DNA of 9,599 nucleotides from Actinomycetota bacterium. GTDB taxonomy: Bacteria > Actinomycetota > Thermoleophilia > Gaiellales > Gaiellaceae. Each line of letters begins with the position of its first letter. Positions within the stretch are counted from its first letter, which is position 1. The stretch spans positions 1-9,599 of the forward strand of contig VAXT01000175.1 of assembly GCA_005883245.1 (NCBI GenBank), written 5' to 3'. This document shows positions 1 through 5,746 of this stretch, piece by piece. The notes beneath the pieces are model-generated. The model did not search any database. It had not been told where the DNA came from and worked only from the letters and a program-made list of their open reading frames with translations. A program made the position numbers and the translations under genes.

Positions 1-241
1 AGAGCATCTCGGTGCCGACGAGCCCGACGTCGACCACCTCGGCGCCCGCAGACGCCGCACCCTCGATCGCCGCCCGCGCCATCGACGGAGACGAGCTGCG
101 CATGTCCCGGCCGACCGCGATCCGCTCGGGCTCGAACTGCTCCACGTACGCGCGGCCGATCGCCCGCGCGCCCTCCTCGTCGATCTCGGCGGGATAGACC
201 CCGCGCACGTCGTAGGCTTTGAAGACCTTTGGATCCAGCAC
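1..241 (-). CDS. manB: Phosphomannomutase/phosphoglucomutase, N-terminal part (runs off the window)
   Basis: The enzyme would interconvert hexose 1- and 6-phosphates in the cytoplasm for sugar-nucleotide synthesis. Reading minus from a GTG at 241, the first 80 residues begin MLDPKVFKAYDVRGVYP. They continue with a VGRDMRSSSPSMARAA stretch and an AGAEVVDVGLVGTEML stretch. These match the domain-1 start of alpha-D-phosphohexomutases: FKAYDxRGxxP, then GRDxRxSSP, then the VxDxGLxxT strand. The FKAYDVRG opening favours the ManB type over GlmM, which usually opens with FGTDGIRG. The catalytic phosphoserine loop (TASHNP) should lie about 15-20 residues beyond the edge, so activity cannot be judged. 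GTG 241 is the only plausible start. It has no Shine-Dalgarno sequence but has TACCAT 7 bases upstream, which suggests a leaderless mRNA. It diverges from the cyclase gene with 45 bases between the start codons. Confidence 0.85.
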   Translation of the reverse strand, partial: MLDPKVFKAYDVRGVYPAEIDEEGARAIGRAYVEQFEPERIAVGRDMRSSSPSMARAAIEGAASAGAEVVDVGLVGTEML

Positions 242-248
242 CGCCGGG

Positions 249-254
249 ATGGTA
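249..254 (-). promoter_or_regulatory. -10 element of the phosphomannomutase gene (leaderless)
   Basis: On the minus strand TACCAT stands 7 bases before the GTG at 241, so transcription should begin at or next to the start codon. A weak -35-like TTGTAA (plus positions 274-279) lies 19 bases upstream and overlaps the -10 of the divergent gene. Position and sequence are seen; promoter function is inferred. Confidence 0.55.
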
Positions 255-274
255 AACGGGGTCCGGATCGTTCT

Positions 275-280
275 TACAAT
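275..280 (+). promoter_or_regulatory. -10 element of the cyclase gene (leaderless)
   Basis: TACAAT, five of six bases of the TATAAT consensus, ends exactly 6 bases before the ATG at 287. A -10 hexamer at -12 to -7 would put +1 on the A of ATG. No TTGACA-like -35 is seen, and that region coincides with the -10 of the divergent phosphomannomutase gene. Confidence 0.6.
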
Positions 281-286
281 TGAGGG

Positions 287-2863
287 ATGGAGCGCAAACT
301 CGCCACGGTCCTGTTCGTCGACCTCGTCGACTCCACGTCGTTCGTCACCGCGAGCGACCCCGAGGTCGTGCGTCGCCGTGTCACGCGGTTCTTCGACCAA
401 GTGTCGCGCTGCATCGAGACCTACGGCGGGACGGTCGAGAAGTTCGCCGGCGACGCCGTCATGGCCGCGTTCGGCGTGCCCCAGGCGCACGAGGACGACT
501 CGGAGCGCGCGGTTCGCGCCGCGCTCGAGATCCTCGACAGCGTTGAGAGCCTCGAGCTGCGCGCCCGCATCGGAATCGAGGCCGGAGAGGTCGTGACCGG
601 CGCCGGCGACTCTACGTTCGCGACCGGCGAGGCGGTCAACATCGCAGCGCGCCTCCAGCAGCTTGCCGAGCCGGGACAGATCCTGCTCGGCCCCTCGGCA
701 CATAGGCTCACGCTCGGCCGGATCGAGGTCGAGGACATCGGCCCGGTCGAGGTGCGTGGCCGGGATGAGCCGGTCTGGGCCTGGGCAGCGACCGGCGCGG
801 ATGGACGAGTGCTCGCGCGGGTCCCGGTGACGCCGCTCGTCGGCCGCGACCACGAGCTCGAGCTGCTCGAGAACACGTTCGCCCGCGCGCAGCGCGACCG
901 CAGGGCGCACCTCGTCACGATCTACGGCGAGCCGGGCGTCGGCAAGAGCCGCCTCGCGAACGAGTTCCTCGCGTCACTCGAGGGCACGACGGTCCTCAAG
1001 GGCCGCTGTCTGCCGTACGGCGAGAGCATCACGTACTGGCCGCTCGCAGAAATGGTCAAGGGCGCCGCGGACATCGCCGACGACGATCCGCTCGACGTCG
1101 CGATCGAGAAGCTGCGCGAGTGCTGCCCGGCCGAGGCCGTCGCCGATCTGCTCGGCCTGGCCACCGGCGTCCTCGAAGCCGTCCACGGGGAGCGCAGCCA
1201 GCAGGAGATTTCCTGGGCGGCGCGCGAATGGGCGCAGCTCATGTCCCAGACGCAGCCGCTGATCCTCGTCTTCGAGGACATCCACTGGGCGGAGGAGCCG
1301 CTGCTCGAGCTGATCGAGCACATGACCTCCTGGGTTCGCGACGGCTCGCTGATGATCATGTGCCTCGCCCGGCCGGAGCTACTCGACGTGCGCTCGGACT
1401 GGGGCGGAGGCCGCGTCCGCGCGACGGCGGTCGAGCTCGAGCCGCTCGGCGAGGCCGACAGCGCGACGCTGATCGAGGCGCTGGCCGAGGACGGGACGAT
1501 CTCCGCCGGGACGAAGCGCACGCTCCTCGACAAGACGGGCGGCAATCCCCTCTTCCTCGAGGAGGTCATGCTCAACGTCGCCGAGTGCGGCGAGGAGCGC
1601 GCAGCGCAGGAGATCCCCGACACGGTGCAGGCGCTGATCGCGGCGCGTATCGACCGGCTCGACGGCATCTCGAAGGAGGTGCTCCAGCGGGCCTCCGTGA
1701 TCGGTCGCTCCTTCTGGGCCGGCGCGATCGAATACCTCGCGGGCGGCGAGGGCATCGACGAGGCGATCGACGACCTCCTGCTCCGCGACCTGATCGTCGG
1801 AGAGTCGCGCTCGTCGCTCAAGAACGAGACCGCGTATCGCTTCAAGCACGTACTCATTCGCGACGTCGCCTACGCGAGCCTGACGAAATCGGCCCGCGCG
1901 AAGCACCACGCCGGCTTCGCCGAGTGGCTGCGCGAGCGAGCCGGCGACGAGCTGCTCGAGATCCGCGCACACCACCTCGACCATGCCGCGTCGCTGCTCG
2001 CCGAGCTCGACGGCGCCCCGCCGGCCGATTTGGCGCGCGAGGCGGCCGGCACGCTCGAGGAAGCCGGACGCCGCGCCCTTGCGCGCGAGGCGAACAAGGC
2101 GGCCCGGCATCTCTTCCTCCGCTCGGTCGAGCTGGAGCCGACGCTCCAGCGCCGCTACCTCGCGGCCAAGGCCGCGTGGCGCCTGGACGACCTTCCCGCG
2201 GTCGCCCGCGAGATGGCGGCCGTGCGAGGAGAGGCCGTTCGGATCGGCGACAAGAACCTCGAGGGCAAGGCGCTGACCGCACTTGCGGACATGGTCTTGA
2301 TGCGGGAGGCCGATCCTCTCCGTGCCCGAGAGCTGGCCGAGCAGGCGCTTGCCACCATCGGAGACGATCCTCCGGCGCGCTTCGACGCACTACGCGTGGC
2401 ATGGAACGCGGCCTACTGGGTCGGCGACCTCGCCGATGCGGAGCACTACGTCGTCGAGCAGCTCGAGCTGGCGCGGGCCGCCAGCCGAAAGGATTTGGAG
2501 AGCGTCGCCATCCTCACCTGGGCGGACATGTATATCGCCCGGCTCGACATCGAGACGGCGCGGGCGAAGCTGGCCCACGCGCGCGAGCTGGCCGAGGAGA
2601 GCGGGGCGATCAACTCAAGGGGACGGGTCTACCAGTCCTGGGGGAAGATCTACCTGCTGCAGGGCGAGCTCGAGCAGGCCGAGGAGGCGTTCGCCGAGGC
2701 CGAGCGTCTCTTCTCGGAAGCGGGCGCCGTCTGGGCCGTCGCGCGGTCGTTGAACCAGGGCGCCTGGGTCGCATGGGAGAGCGGCGACGTCGCCAAGGCG
2801 GAGAAGCGCTTCCGGAACGCTGCGCGATCGACGCGCGCGAGACGGTGGGCCCCCTCGACGTGA
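287..2863 (+). CDS. Class III adenylate/guanylate cyclase - STAND ATPase - TPR regulator, main frame (C-terminus lost by frameshift)
   Basis: A cytoplasmic signalling protein. Residues 5-165 form a class III nucleotidyl cyclase domain: metal-binding Asp12 in FVDLVDST and Asp56 in EKFAGD, and transition-state Asn118/Arg122 in GEAVNIAAR. Residues 184-500 are an AAA/STAND ATPase with Walker A GEPGVGKS (214-221) and Walker B LILVFEDIHWA (about 325-335), followed by GNPLFLEE. From about 580 on, TPR-like helical repeats carry A/E/L/R-rich heptads. The family joins a cyclase to a regulatory ATPase and a protein-binding scaffold; the signal sensed is unknown. After Ala845 the frame runs into a foreign tail of 13 residues and stops. 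The family's C-terminal TPR continues in another frame (2815-3120), and roughly 30 residues seem absent between them. The catalytic and ATPase domains are intact, so the product may still be active if the break is real. The start is fixed by the ATG directly after the -10 element. Confidence 0.9.
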   Translation: MERKLATVLFVDLVDSTSFVTASDPEVVRRRVTRFFDQVSRCIETYGGTVEKFAGDAVMAAFGVPQAHEDDSERAVRAALEILDSVESLELRARIGIEAGEVVTGAGDSTFATGEAVNIAARLQQLAEPGQILLGPSAHRLTLGRIEVEDIGPVEVRGRDEPVWAWAATGADGRVLARVPVTPLVGRDHELELLENTFARAQRDRRAHLVTIYGEPGVGKSRLANEFLASLEGTTVLKGRCLPYGESITYWPLAEMVKGAADIADDDPLDVAIEKLRECCPAEAVADLLGLATGVLEAVHGERSQQEISWAAREWAQLMSQTQPLILVFEDIHWAEEPLLELIEHMTSWVRDGSLMIMCLARPELLDVRSDWGGGRVRATAVELEPLGEADSATLIEALAEDGTISAGTKRTLLDKTGGNPLFLEEVMLNVAECGEERAAQEIPDTVQALIAARIDRLDGISKEVLQRASVIGRSFWAGAIEYLAGGEGIDEAIDDLLLRDLIVGESRSSLKNETAYRFKHVLIRDVAYASLTKSARAKHHAGFAEWLRERAGDELLEIRAHHLDHAASLLAELDGAPPADLAREAAGTLEEAGRRALAREANKAARHLFLRSVELEPTLQRRYLAAKAAWRLDDLPAVAREMAAVRGEAVRIGDKNLEGKALTALADMVLMREADPLRARELAEQALATIGDDPPARFDALRVAWNAAYWVGDLADAEHYVVEQLELARAASRKDLESVAILTWADMYIARLDIETARAKLAHARELAEESGAINSRGRVYQSWGKIYLLQGELEQAEEAFAEAERLFSEAGAVWAVARSLNQGAWVAWESGDVAKAEKRFRNAARSTRARRWAPST

Positions 2864-3120
2864 CCTCACGTGCGACGACGGCCTCGTCCCTCGCCCAGGT
2901 ACGTGCGGCGCAGGGACGCGACGAGGAGGCCGAGGGGCTGTTCCAGGAGGCGCTGGGCACTGTCGCCGACACGGACTTCCGCAACGTCGAGCACGAGGTG
3001 CTCGGCCCCTACGCTGAGTTCCTGCGCGCCCGCGGCCGTGACGAGGAGGCGGAGCGGCTCGAGGAGCGTCTCGGCGAGCTCTTGCCTGCGGCCGCGAACA
3101 GCTCCGCGCGAATCGCCTGA
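2815..3120 (+). pseudogene. Out-of-frame C-terminal TPR segment of the cyclase-ATPase-TPR gene
   Basis: From 2815 another frame reads ERCAIDARETVGPLDVTSRA and then a TPR-like segment (SLAQVRAAQGRDEEAEGLFQ, then EFLRARGRDEEAERLEERL) ending with TGA at 3118-3120. This is the expected C-terminal continuation of the protein encoded at 287-2863, in which DARETVGPxDVxSRATT normally follows the last repeat. It has no credible start of its own. The bases GAACGCT at 2815-2821 read as the end of the upstream segment (Arg-Asn-Ala) in one frame and as Glu-Arg-Cys in the other. That fits a deletion between two copies of a short direct repeat. Its last 112 bases overlap the 3' end of the convergent TIM-barrel gene. 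It could be an assembly error, in which case 287-3120 is one gene. Confidence 0.75.
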
Positions 3121-3902
3121 TGTGACTCCTCACCCGGCGCCTCGCTGATCACGGTCGCAGGGCGTGGGAAGCGAGCGAGCGCCTTGCCCAGCGGCGCCAC
3201 CCGGAGCGTGCCCTCCCCGTAGGGCAGGTGCTTCGTCTCGTTGCGGTTCGCGTACGCGATGTCCGAGAAGTGGATGTGGAACGGCGCGCCGCGCGGGAGG
3301 ATCCGGTTGGCCGCGGCGAGAACGTCATGGAACGCCTTCACGGAAGTGAACGCGCCGTCGCTCGTCGCGTGCAGGTGCGCGAAGTCGATCACCGGCCGCA
3401 CCCAGCCGAGCCGGGACGAGATCGCGAGGATGTCGTCGAGGCTCCCGAAGTCGTTGACCCGGCCCATGATCTCGACGCCGAAGGGGACGCCTCGGTCCTT
3501 CGCCTCGATGCGCTTGCGGAAGTCCGCGAGCTGGGAGACGACCGAGCTGACCGTCTGCTTCCTCGTCCGGCCGAGCAGGAAACCCGGGTGGAAGACAACA
3601 GGCTCGGCGCCGGCGACCTTCGCGACCCCCGCCGAGTGGTCGAGCATCCCGGTCGCCATCCCGTGCTTGCGGTCACGCTCGACGTGGCCCATGAAGCCGG
3701 CGATCGGCGCGTGGACAGAAAGCGCGATCCGCCGCTTCCGCGCGAGCCTTCCGAACTGCTCGGCCCACGGGTAGTCCATCCAGAACCCGGACTCGAAGTC
3801 GATCTCGTTCGCGGTGTACCCGCGCTCGCGCAACAACTCGATCGCCTCTTCGGGTGACTCCCGCGACAATACCCGTGCCGGGCCGAAGTTGAGCATGCCC
3901 AC
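3009..3902 (-). CDS. Endonuclease IV/xylose isomerase-like TIM-barrel protein (archaeal Nfo-like)
   Basis: A 297-residue single-domain TIM barrel of the AP-endonuclease-2 superfamily. Likely metal ligands, in the order known from Nfo, are His64 (SVHAPIAG), His105 (VFHPGF), Glu144 (GVEIMGR), Asp173/His176 (VIDFAHLHA), His209/His211 (FHIHFSD), His225 (NETKHL) and Glu254 (VISEAP). The HFSDI...NETKHL block resembles archaeal endonuclease IV relatives rather than the DxH block of Escherichia coli Nfo. Sugar-phosphate isomerase/epimerase activity is an equal possibility and the substrate is not visible. The start is the GTG at 3902, with TAGCGT 6 bases upstream; a second ATG two codons in is the alternative. 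The last ~26 residues (Ser/Arg-rich) are antisense to the cyclase C-terminus and look like run-on rather than conserved domain. It diverges from the multicopper oxidase with 41 bases between start codons. Confidence 0.82.
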   Translation of the reverse strand: MGMLNFGPARVLSRESPEEAIELLRERGYTANEIDFESGFWMDYPWAEQFGRLARKRRIALSVHAPIAGFMGHVERDRKHGMATGMLDHSAGVAKVAGAEPVVFHPGFLLGRTRKQTVSSVVSQLADFRKRIEAKDRGVPFGVEIMGRVNDFGSLDDILAISSRLGWVRPVIDFAHLHATSDGAFTSVKAFHDVLAAANRILPRGAPFHIHFSDIAYANRNETKHLPYGEGTLRVAPLGKALARFPRPATVISEAPGEESHQAIRAELFAAAGKSSPRRSSSRSASSSRPRARRNSA

Positions 3903-3908
3903 GCCGGG

Positions 3909-3914
3909 ACGCTA
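3909..3914 (-). promoter_or_regulatory. -10 element of the TIM-barrel gene (leaderless)
   Basis: On the minus strand TAGCGT ends exactly 6 bases before the GTG at 3902. No Shine-Dalgarno sequence can fit in a transcript starting there. The element falls where the -35 of the opposite promoter would be. Confidence 0.5.
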
Positions 3915-3931
3915 CTAAGCGAGCTCTCGAA

Positions 3932-3937
3932 TAGGGT
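3932..3937 (+). promoter_or_regulatory. -10 element of the multicopper oxidase gene (leaderless)
   Basis: TAGGGT ends exactly 6 bases before the ATG at 3944. Its TAG is also an in-frame stop codon upstream of that ATG, so the protein cannot begin earlier in this frame. No -35 consensus is seen. Confidence 0.5.
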
Positions 3938-3943
3938 CCGGGA

Positions 3944-5026
3944 ATGGTCGTCTCGGTCGAGCTCGATGCGCGGGAGGTGGAGTGGCGCTTCGCTCGGGAC
4001 CGAACAATCCGGGCGTTCGCCTACAACGGCGTGGTTCCGGGCCCCCTGATCGAGACGGAGGTCGGCGACACGGTCGAGGCCCGGCTGACGAACAGCCTTC
4101 CGCAGGCGACGACGATTCACTGGCACGGAGTGCGGGTTCCGGCGCACATGGACGGAACCGAGGCAGTGCAACCCCCGGTCGAGCCCGGCGGGGCGTTCGA
4201 GTACCGATTCGTCGTCCCGGACGCCGGAACCTTCTGGTACCACTCGCACACGAACGAGACCGAGCAGCTCGAGCGCGGCCTCTACGGTGGGCTGATCGTG
4301 CGTGACCCCGGCGAGCCGGATTTCGACTCCGAACGCGTCCTGATCCTCGACGATCTAAAGCTTGATGCCGAGGGGGAGATCGCGCCGTTCGGCGACGAGC
4401 ACGAGCACCACGCAGGCCGGGAGGGCGAGGTGCGCCTTCTGAACGGAGCGCTCGAGCCCGAGCTCGAGATCGAAGTCCTCCTCACTCCAGGCGAGCGCTT
4501 CGACCTGGCGGTCGGCCCGTTCGAGGAAGGCGAGCGCCTGGAGATCGAGGCACTCCCGTACGACCGCGGCAAGGGCGAGTCGGAGCGGGAGCGATTCGCG
4601 ACCCTACGAGTAGGTGCGGCGGTCGCTTCGTGCGCGGAGGTCCCAGCGACGCTCAGGCCGATCGACCCGCTCGTGGAACCGGATGTGGAGCCGACTCGGA
4701 CGATCAGTCTCAAGGCGCTCATGCACGAGGGTCATGACCAGCGCGCCGACCCCGTCCGGGTCGGTGAGCTCCAGGTGTGGGAGCTCGTCAACGAGACGGG
4801 TCAGGACCACCCGTTTCATATCCATGGCTTCTTCTTCCAGGTCGTTCAGGAGAACGGCAGGACGCCGCCCGAAGTTGCCTGGAAAGACACGGTCAACGTG
4901 CCGCGGAAAAGCCAGACGACGATCGCCTGGCTTCCGGATGATCGTCCAGGCGAGTGGATGTACCACTGCCACATCCTCGAGCACCACGCGATGGGGATGA
5001 TGGCGCATTTCTCCGTCGTCCCCTGA
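3944..5026 (+). CDS. Multicopper oxidase (laccase-like) with shortened middle domain and no signal peptide
   Basis: Oxidises a substrate (phenol, metal ion or similar) at a type 1 copper and reduces oxygen to water at a trinuclear copper cluster. All four copper motifs are present: HWH (His59, His61), HSH (His100, His102), HPFHIH (His289, 292, 294) and HCHILEH (His341, Cys342, His343, His347), with Met352 as likely axial ligand. The protein has 360 residues, whereas three-domain relatives usually have about 450-500. The middle domain jumps from RLLNGALEPELEI straight to EVLLTPGERFDL (residues 165-187). The usual PGExxRWRxxNA strand and TDGG loop are missing, without loss of frame. The FxING strand that normally precedes the VGELQVWEL strand also seems absent near residues 258-270. 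No signal peptide is seen, and an in-frame stop just upstream rules out a longer form, so it is cytoplasmic as read. The copper sites argue for function; the shortened domain argues against normal folding. Confidence 0.87.
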   Translation: MVVSVELDAREVEWRFARDRTIRAFAYNGVVPGPLIETEVGDTVEARLTNSLPQATTIHWHGVRVPAHMDGTEAVQPPVEPGGAFEYRFVVPDAGTFWYHSHTNETEQLERGLYGGLIVRDPGEPDFDSERVLILDDLKLDAEGEIAPFGDEHEHHAGREGEVRLLNGALEPELEIEVLLTPGERFDLAVGPFEEGERLEIEALPYDRGKGESERERFATLRVGAAVASCAEVPATLRPIDPLVEPDVEPTRTISLKALMHEGHDQRADPVRVGELQVWELVNETGQDHPFHIHGFFFQVVQENGRTPPEVAWKDTVNVPRKSQTTIAWLPDDRPGEWMYHCHILEHHAMGMMAHFSVVP

Positions 5027-5056
5027 CGGCCGCGGGCTGCTGTCCGACCCGGGTCC

Positions 5057-5062
5057 TACGAT
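5057..5062 (+). promoter_or_regulatory. -10 element of the 78-residue protein gene (leaderless)
   Basis: TACGAT ends exactly 6 bases before the ATG at 5069, in the 42-base gap after the multicopper oxidase stop codon. It suggests that the small gene is its own transcription unit rather than a passenger of the oxidase gene. Confidence 0.55.
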
Positions 5063-5068
5063 TTTCCC

Positions 5069-5305
5069 ATGGCCAAGAGCCCAACTCGAATCGACCTCCT
5101 GGAGCTCGACATCGACCTCCGCCTCGCCGACCTCTGGCGGGAGGCAGCCGACGTCCAGGACTGGAATCTCGACGTCGTCGCCGCGTTCATGCGGGCTGCT
5201 TACGGCAAGGGGTACTGCGACGCCCTCACCGAAGAGGCACCCGGGAGCCTGTGCGAGGACCACGGGTACCGGATCCCGGGTCGGCGCCAGCAGACGCCCG
5301 CCTGA
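5069..5305 (+). CDS. Small acidic protein of unknown function (78 aa)
   Basis: I do not recognise this family. The product is a soluble 78-residue protein with no membrane segment or signal peptide. It has an acidic, leucine-rich amphipathic N-terminal half (RIDLLELDIDLRLADLWREA) and a middle DWNLDVVAAFMRAAYGKGYC helix. A CDALTEEAPGSLCEDHGY segment holds both cysteines (12 residues apart) and a His, followed by a basic tail. Support for it being a real gene: an ATG placed exactly at the predicted transcription start, a reading frame filling most of the gap between two known genes, and codon use with GC-rich third positions like its neighbours. The Cys/Cys/His arrangement could bind a metal, but nothing else supports that. 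It lies between the multicopper oxidase and ccmE, both dealing with redox metals; a functional link is only a guess. Confidence 0.7.
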   Translation: MAKSPTRIDLLELDIDLRLADLWREAADVQDWNLDVVAAFMRAAYGKGYCDALTEEAPGSLCEDHGYRIPGRRQQTPA

Positions 5306-5344
5306 CGAGGTCGCCTTAGCGCAGGGGTTTCTCGGCCTCGGGGC

Positions 5345-5350
5345 TAGACT
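5345..5350 (+). promoter_or_regulatory. -10 element of the ccm operon (leaderless)
   Basis: TAGACT ends exactly 6 bases before the GTG start of ccmE at 5357. This fixes GTG 5357 as the start and marks the head of the ccmE-ccmF-ccmI-like operon. No -35 consensus is seen 16-18 bases upstream. Confidence 0.55.
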
Positions 5351-5356
5351 TGGGCC

Positions 5357-5746
5357 GTGGCTCGTCCAAGCCCGGTTCGCCTCGTCATCGCGCTCTCGGT
5401 CGCCGCTGCGCTCGCGATTTTCCTGCTCTACGTGTCCGTTGCGGGCGGCACGCCGTCGATCCAGCCTAGCCAGCTGCACGGCCGCAGAGGCGAGGTCGCG
5501 CTCGTGGGGAAGGTGACCGGCTCGCCGGCCGGCGACGCGCATTCGGATGGACTGCGGTTCCGCATCCGGGACGTCTCGGGCGCAACCAGCGTCCCCGTCG
5601 TCTACACGGGCTCGGTGCCGGACCTGTTCAAGGTCGGGCGGGAGGTCCGCGTCGAAGGCAAGCTCCGAAACGGCCTCTTCGTGGCCAAGAAGGACTCGCT
5701 CCGCACGAAGTGCCCCTCGAAGTACACCACTAAGAAGTCGACGTAA
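5357..5746 (+). CDS. ccmE: Cytochrome c maturation heme chaperone CcmE, cysteine (CxxxY) type
   Basis: A membrane-anchored periplasm-side protein that binds heme covalently and passes it to CcmF. The 129 residues comprise a short basic N-terminus, one membrane segment (about 9-29), and an OB-fold domain with GKVTG, LRFRIRD, VPVVYTGSVPDLFKVGREV and VEGKLRNGLFVA strands. It ends in KCPSKY. Cys119 and Tyr123 form the CxxxY motif that replaces the HxxxY heme-binding motif of the E. coli type; the Cys form is known from Desulfovibrio and archaea. The length is normal and no residue appears lost. The start is GTG 5357, set by the -10 element 6 bases upstream. Its stop codon overlaps the ATG of ccmF (TAATG), so translation is probably coupled. 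It is the first gene of the operon. Confidence 0.93.
   Translation: MARPSPVRLVIALSVAAALAIFLLYVSVAGGTPSIQPSQLHGRRGEVALVGKVTGSPAGDAHSDGLRFRIRDVSGATSVPVVYTGSVPDLFKVGREVRVEGKLRNGLFVAKKDSLRTKCPSKYTTKKST

Noticed and set aside
1120..2814. Second long plus-strand frame inside the cyclase gene
   Set aside because: Before 2815 it is an Arg/Gly/Ala/Pro-rich shadow of the cyclase. Only its end (2815-3120) matches the family.
2810..2825. Programmed frameshift or natural split in the cyclase gene
   Set aside because: No slippery run is present, and expected TPR residues are missing at the junction. Deletion or sequence error explains it better.
3228..3857. 209-codon plus-strand frame antisense to the TIM-barrel gene
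   Set aside because: Charged, low-complexity shadow. The minus-strand product has all the metal-ligand motifs of its family.
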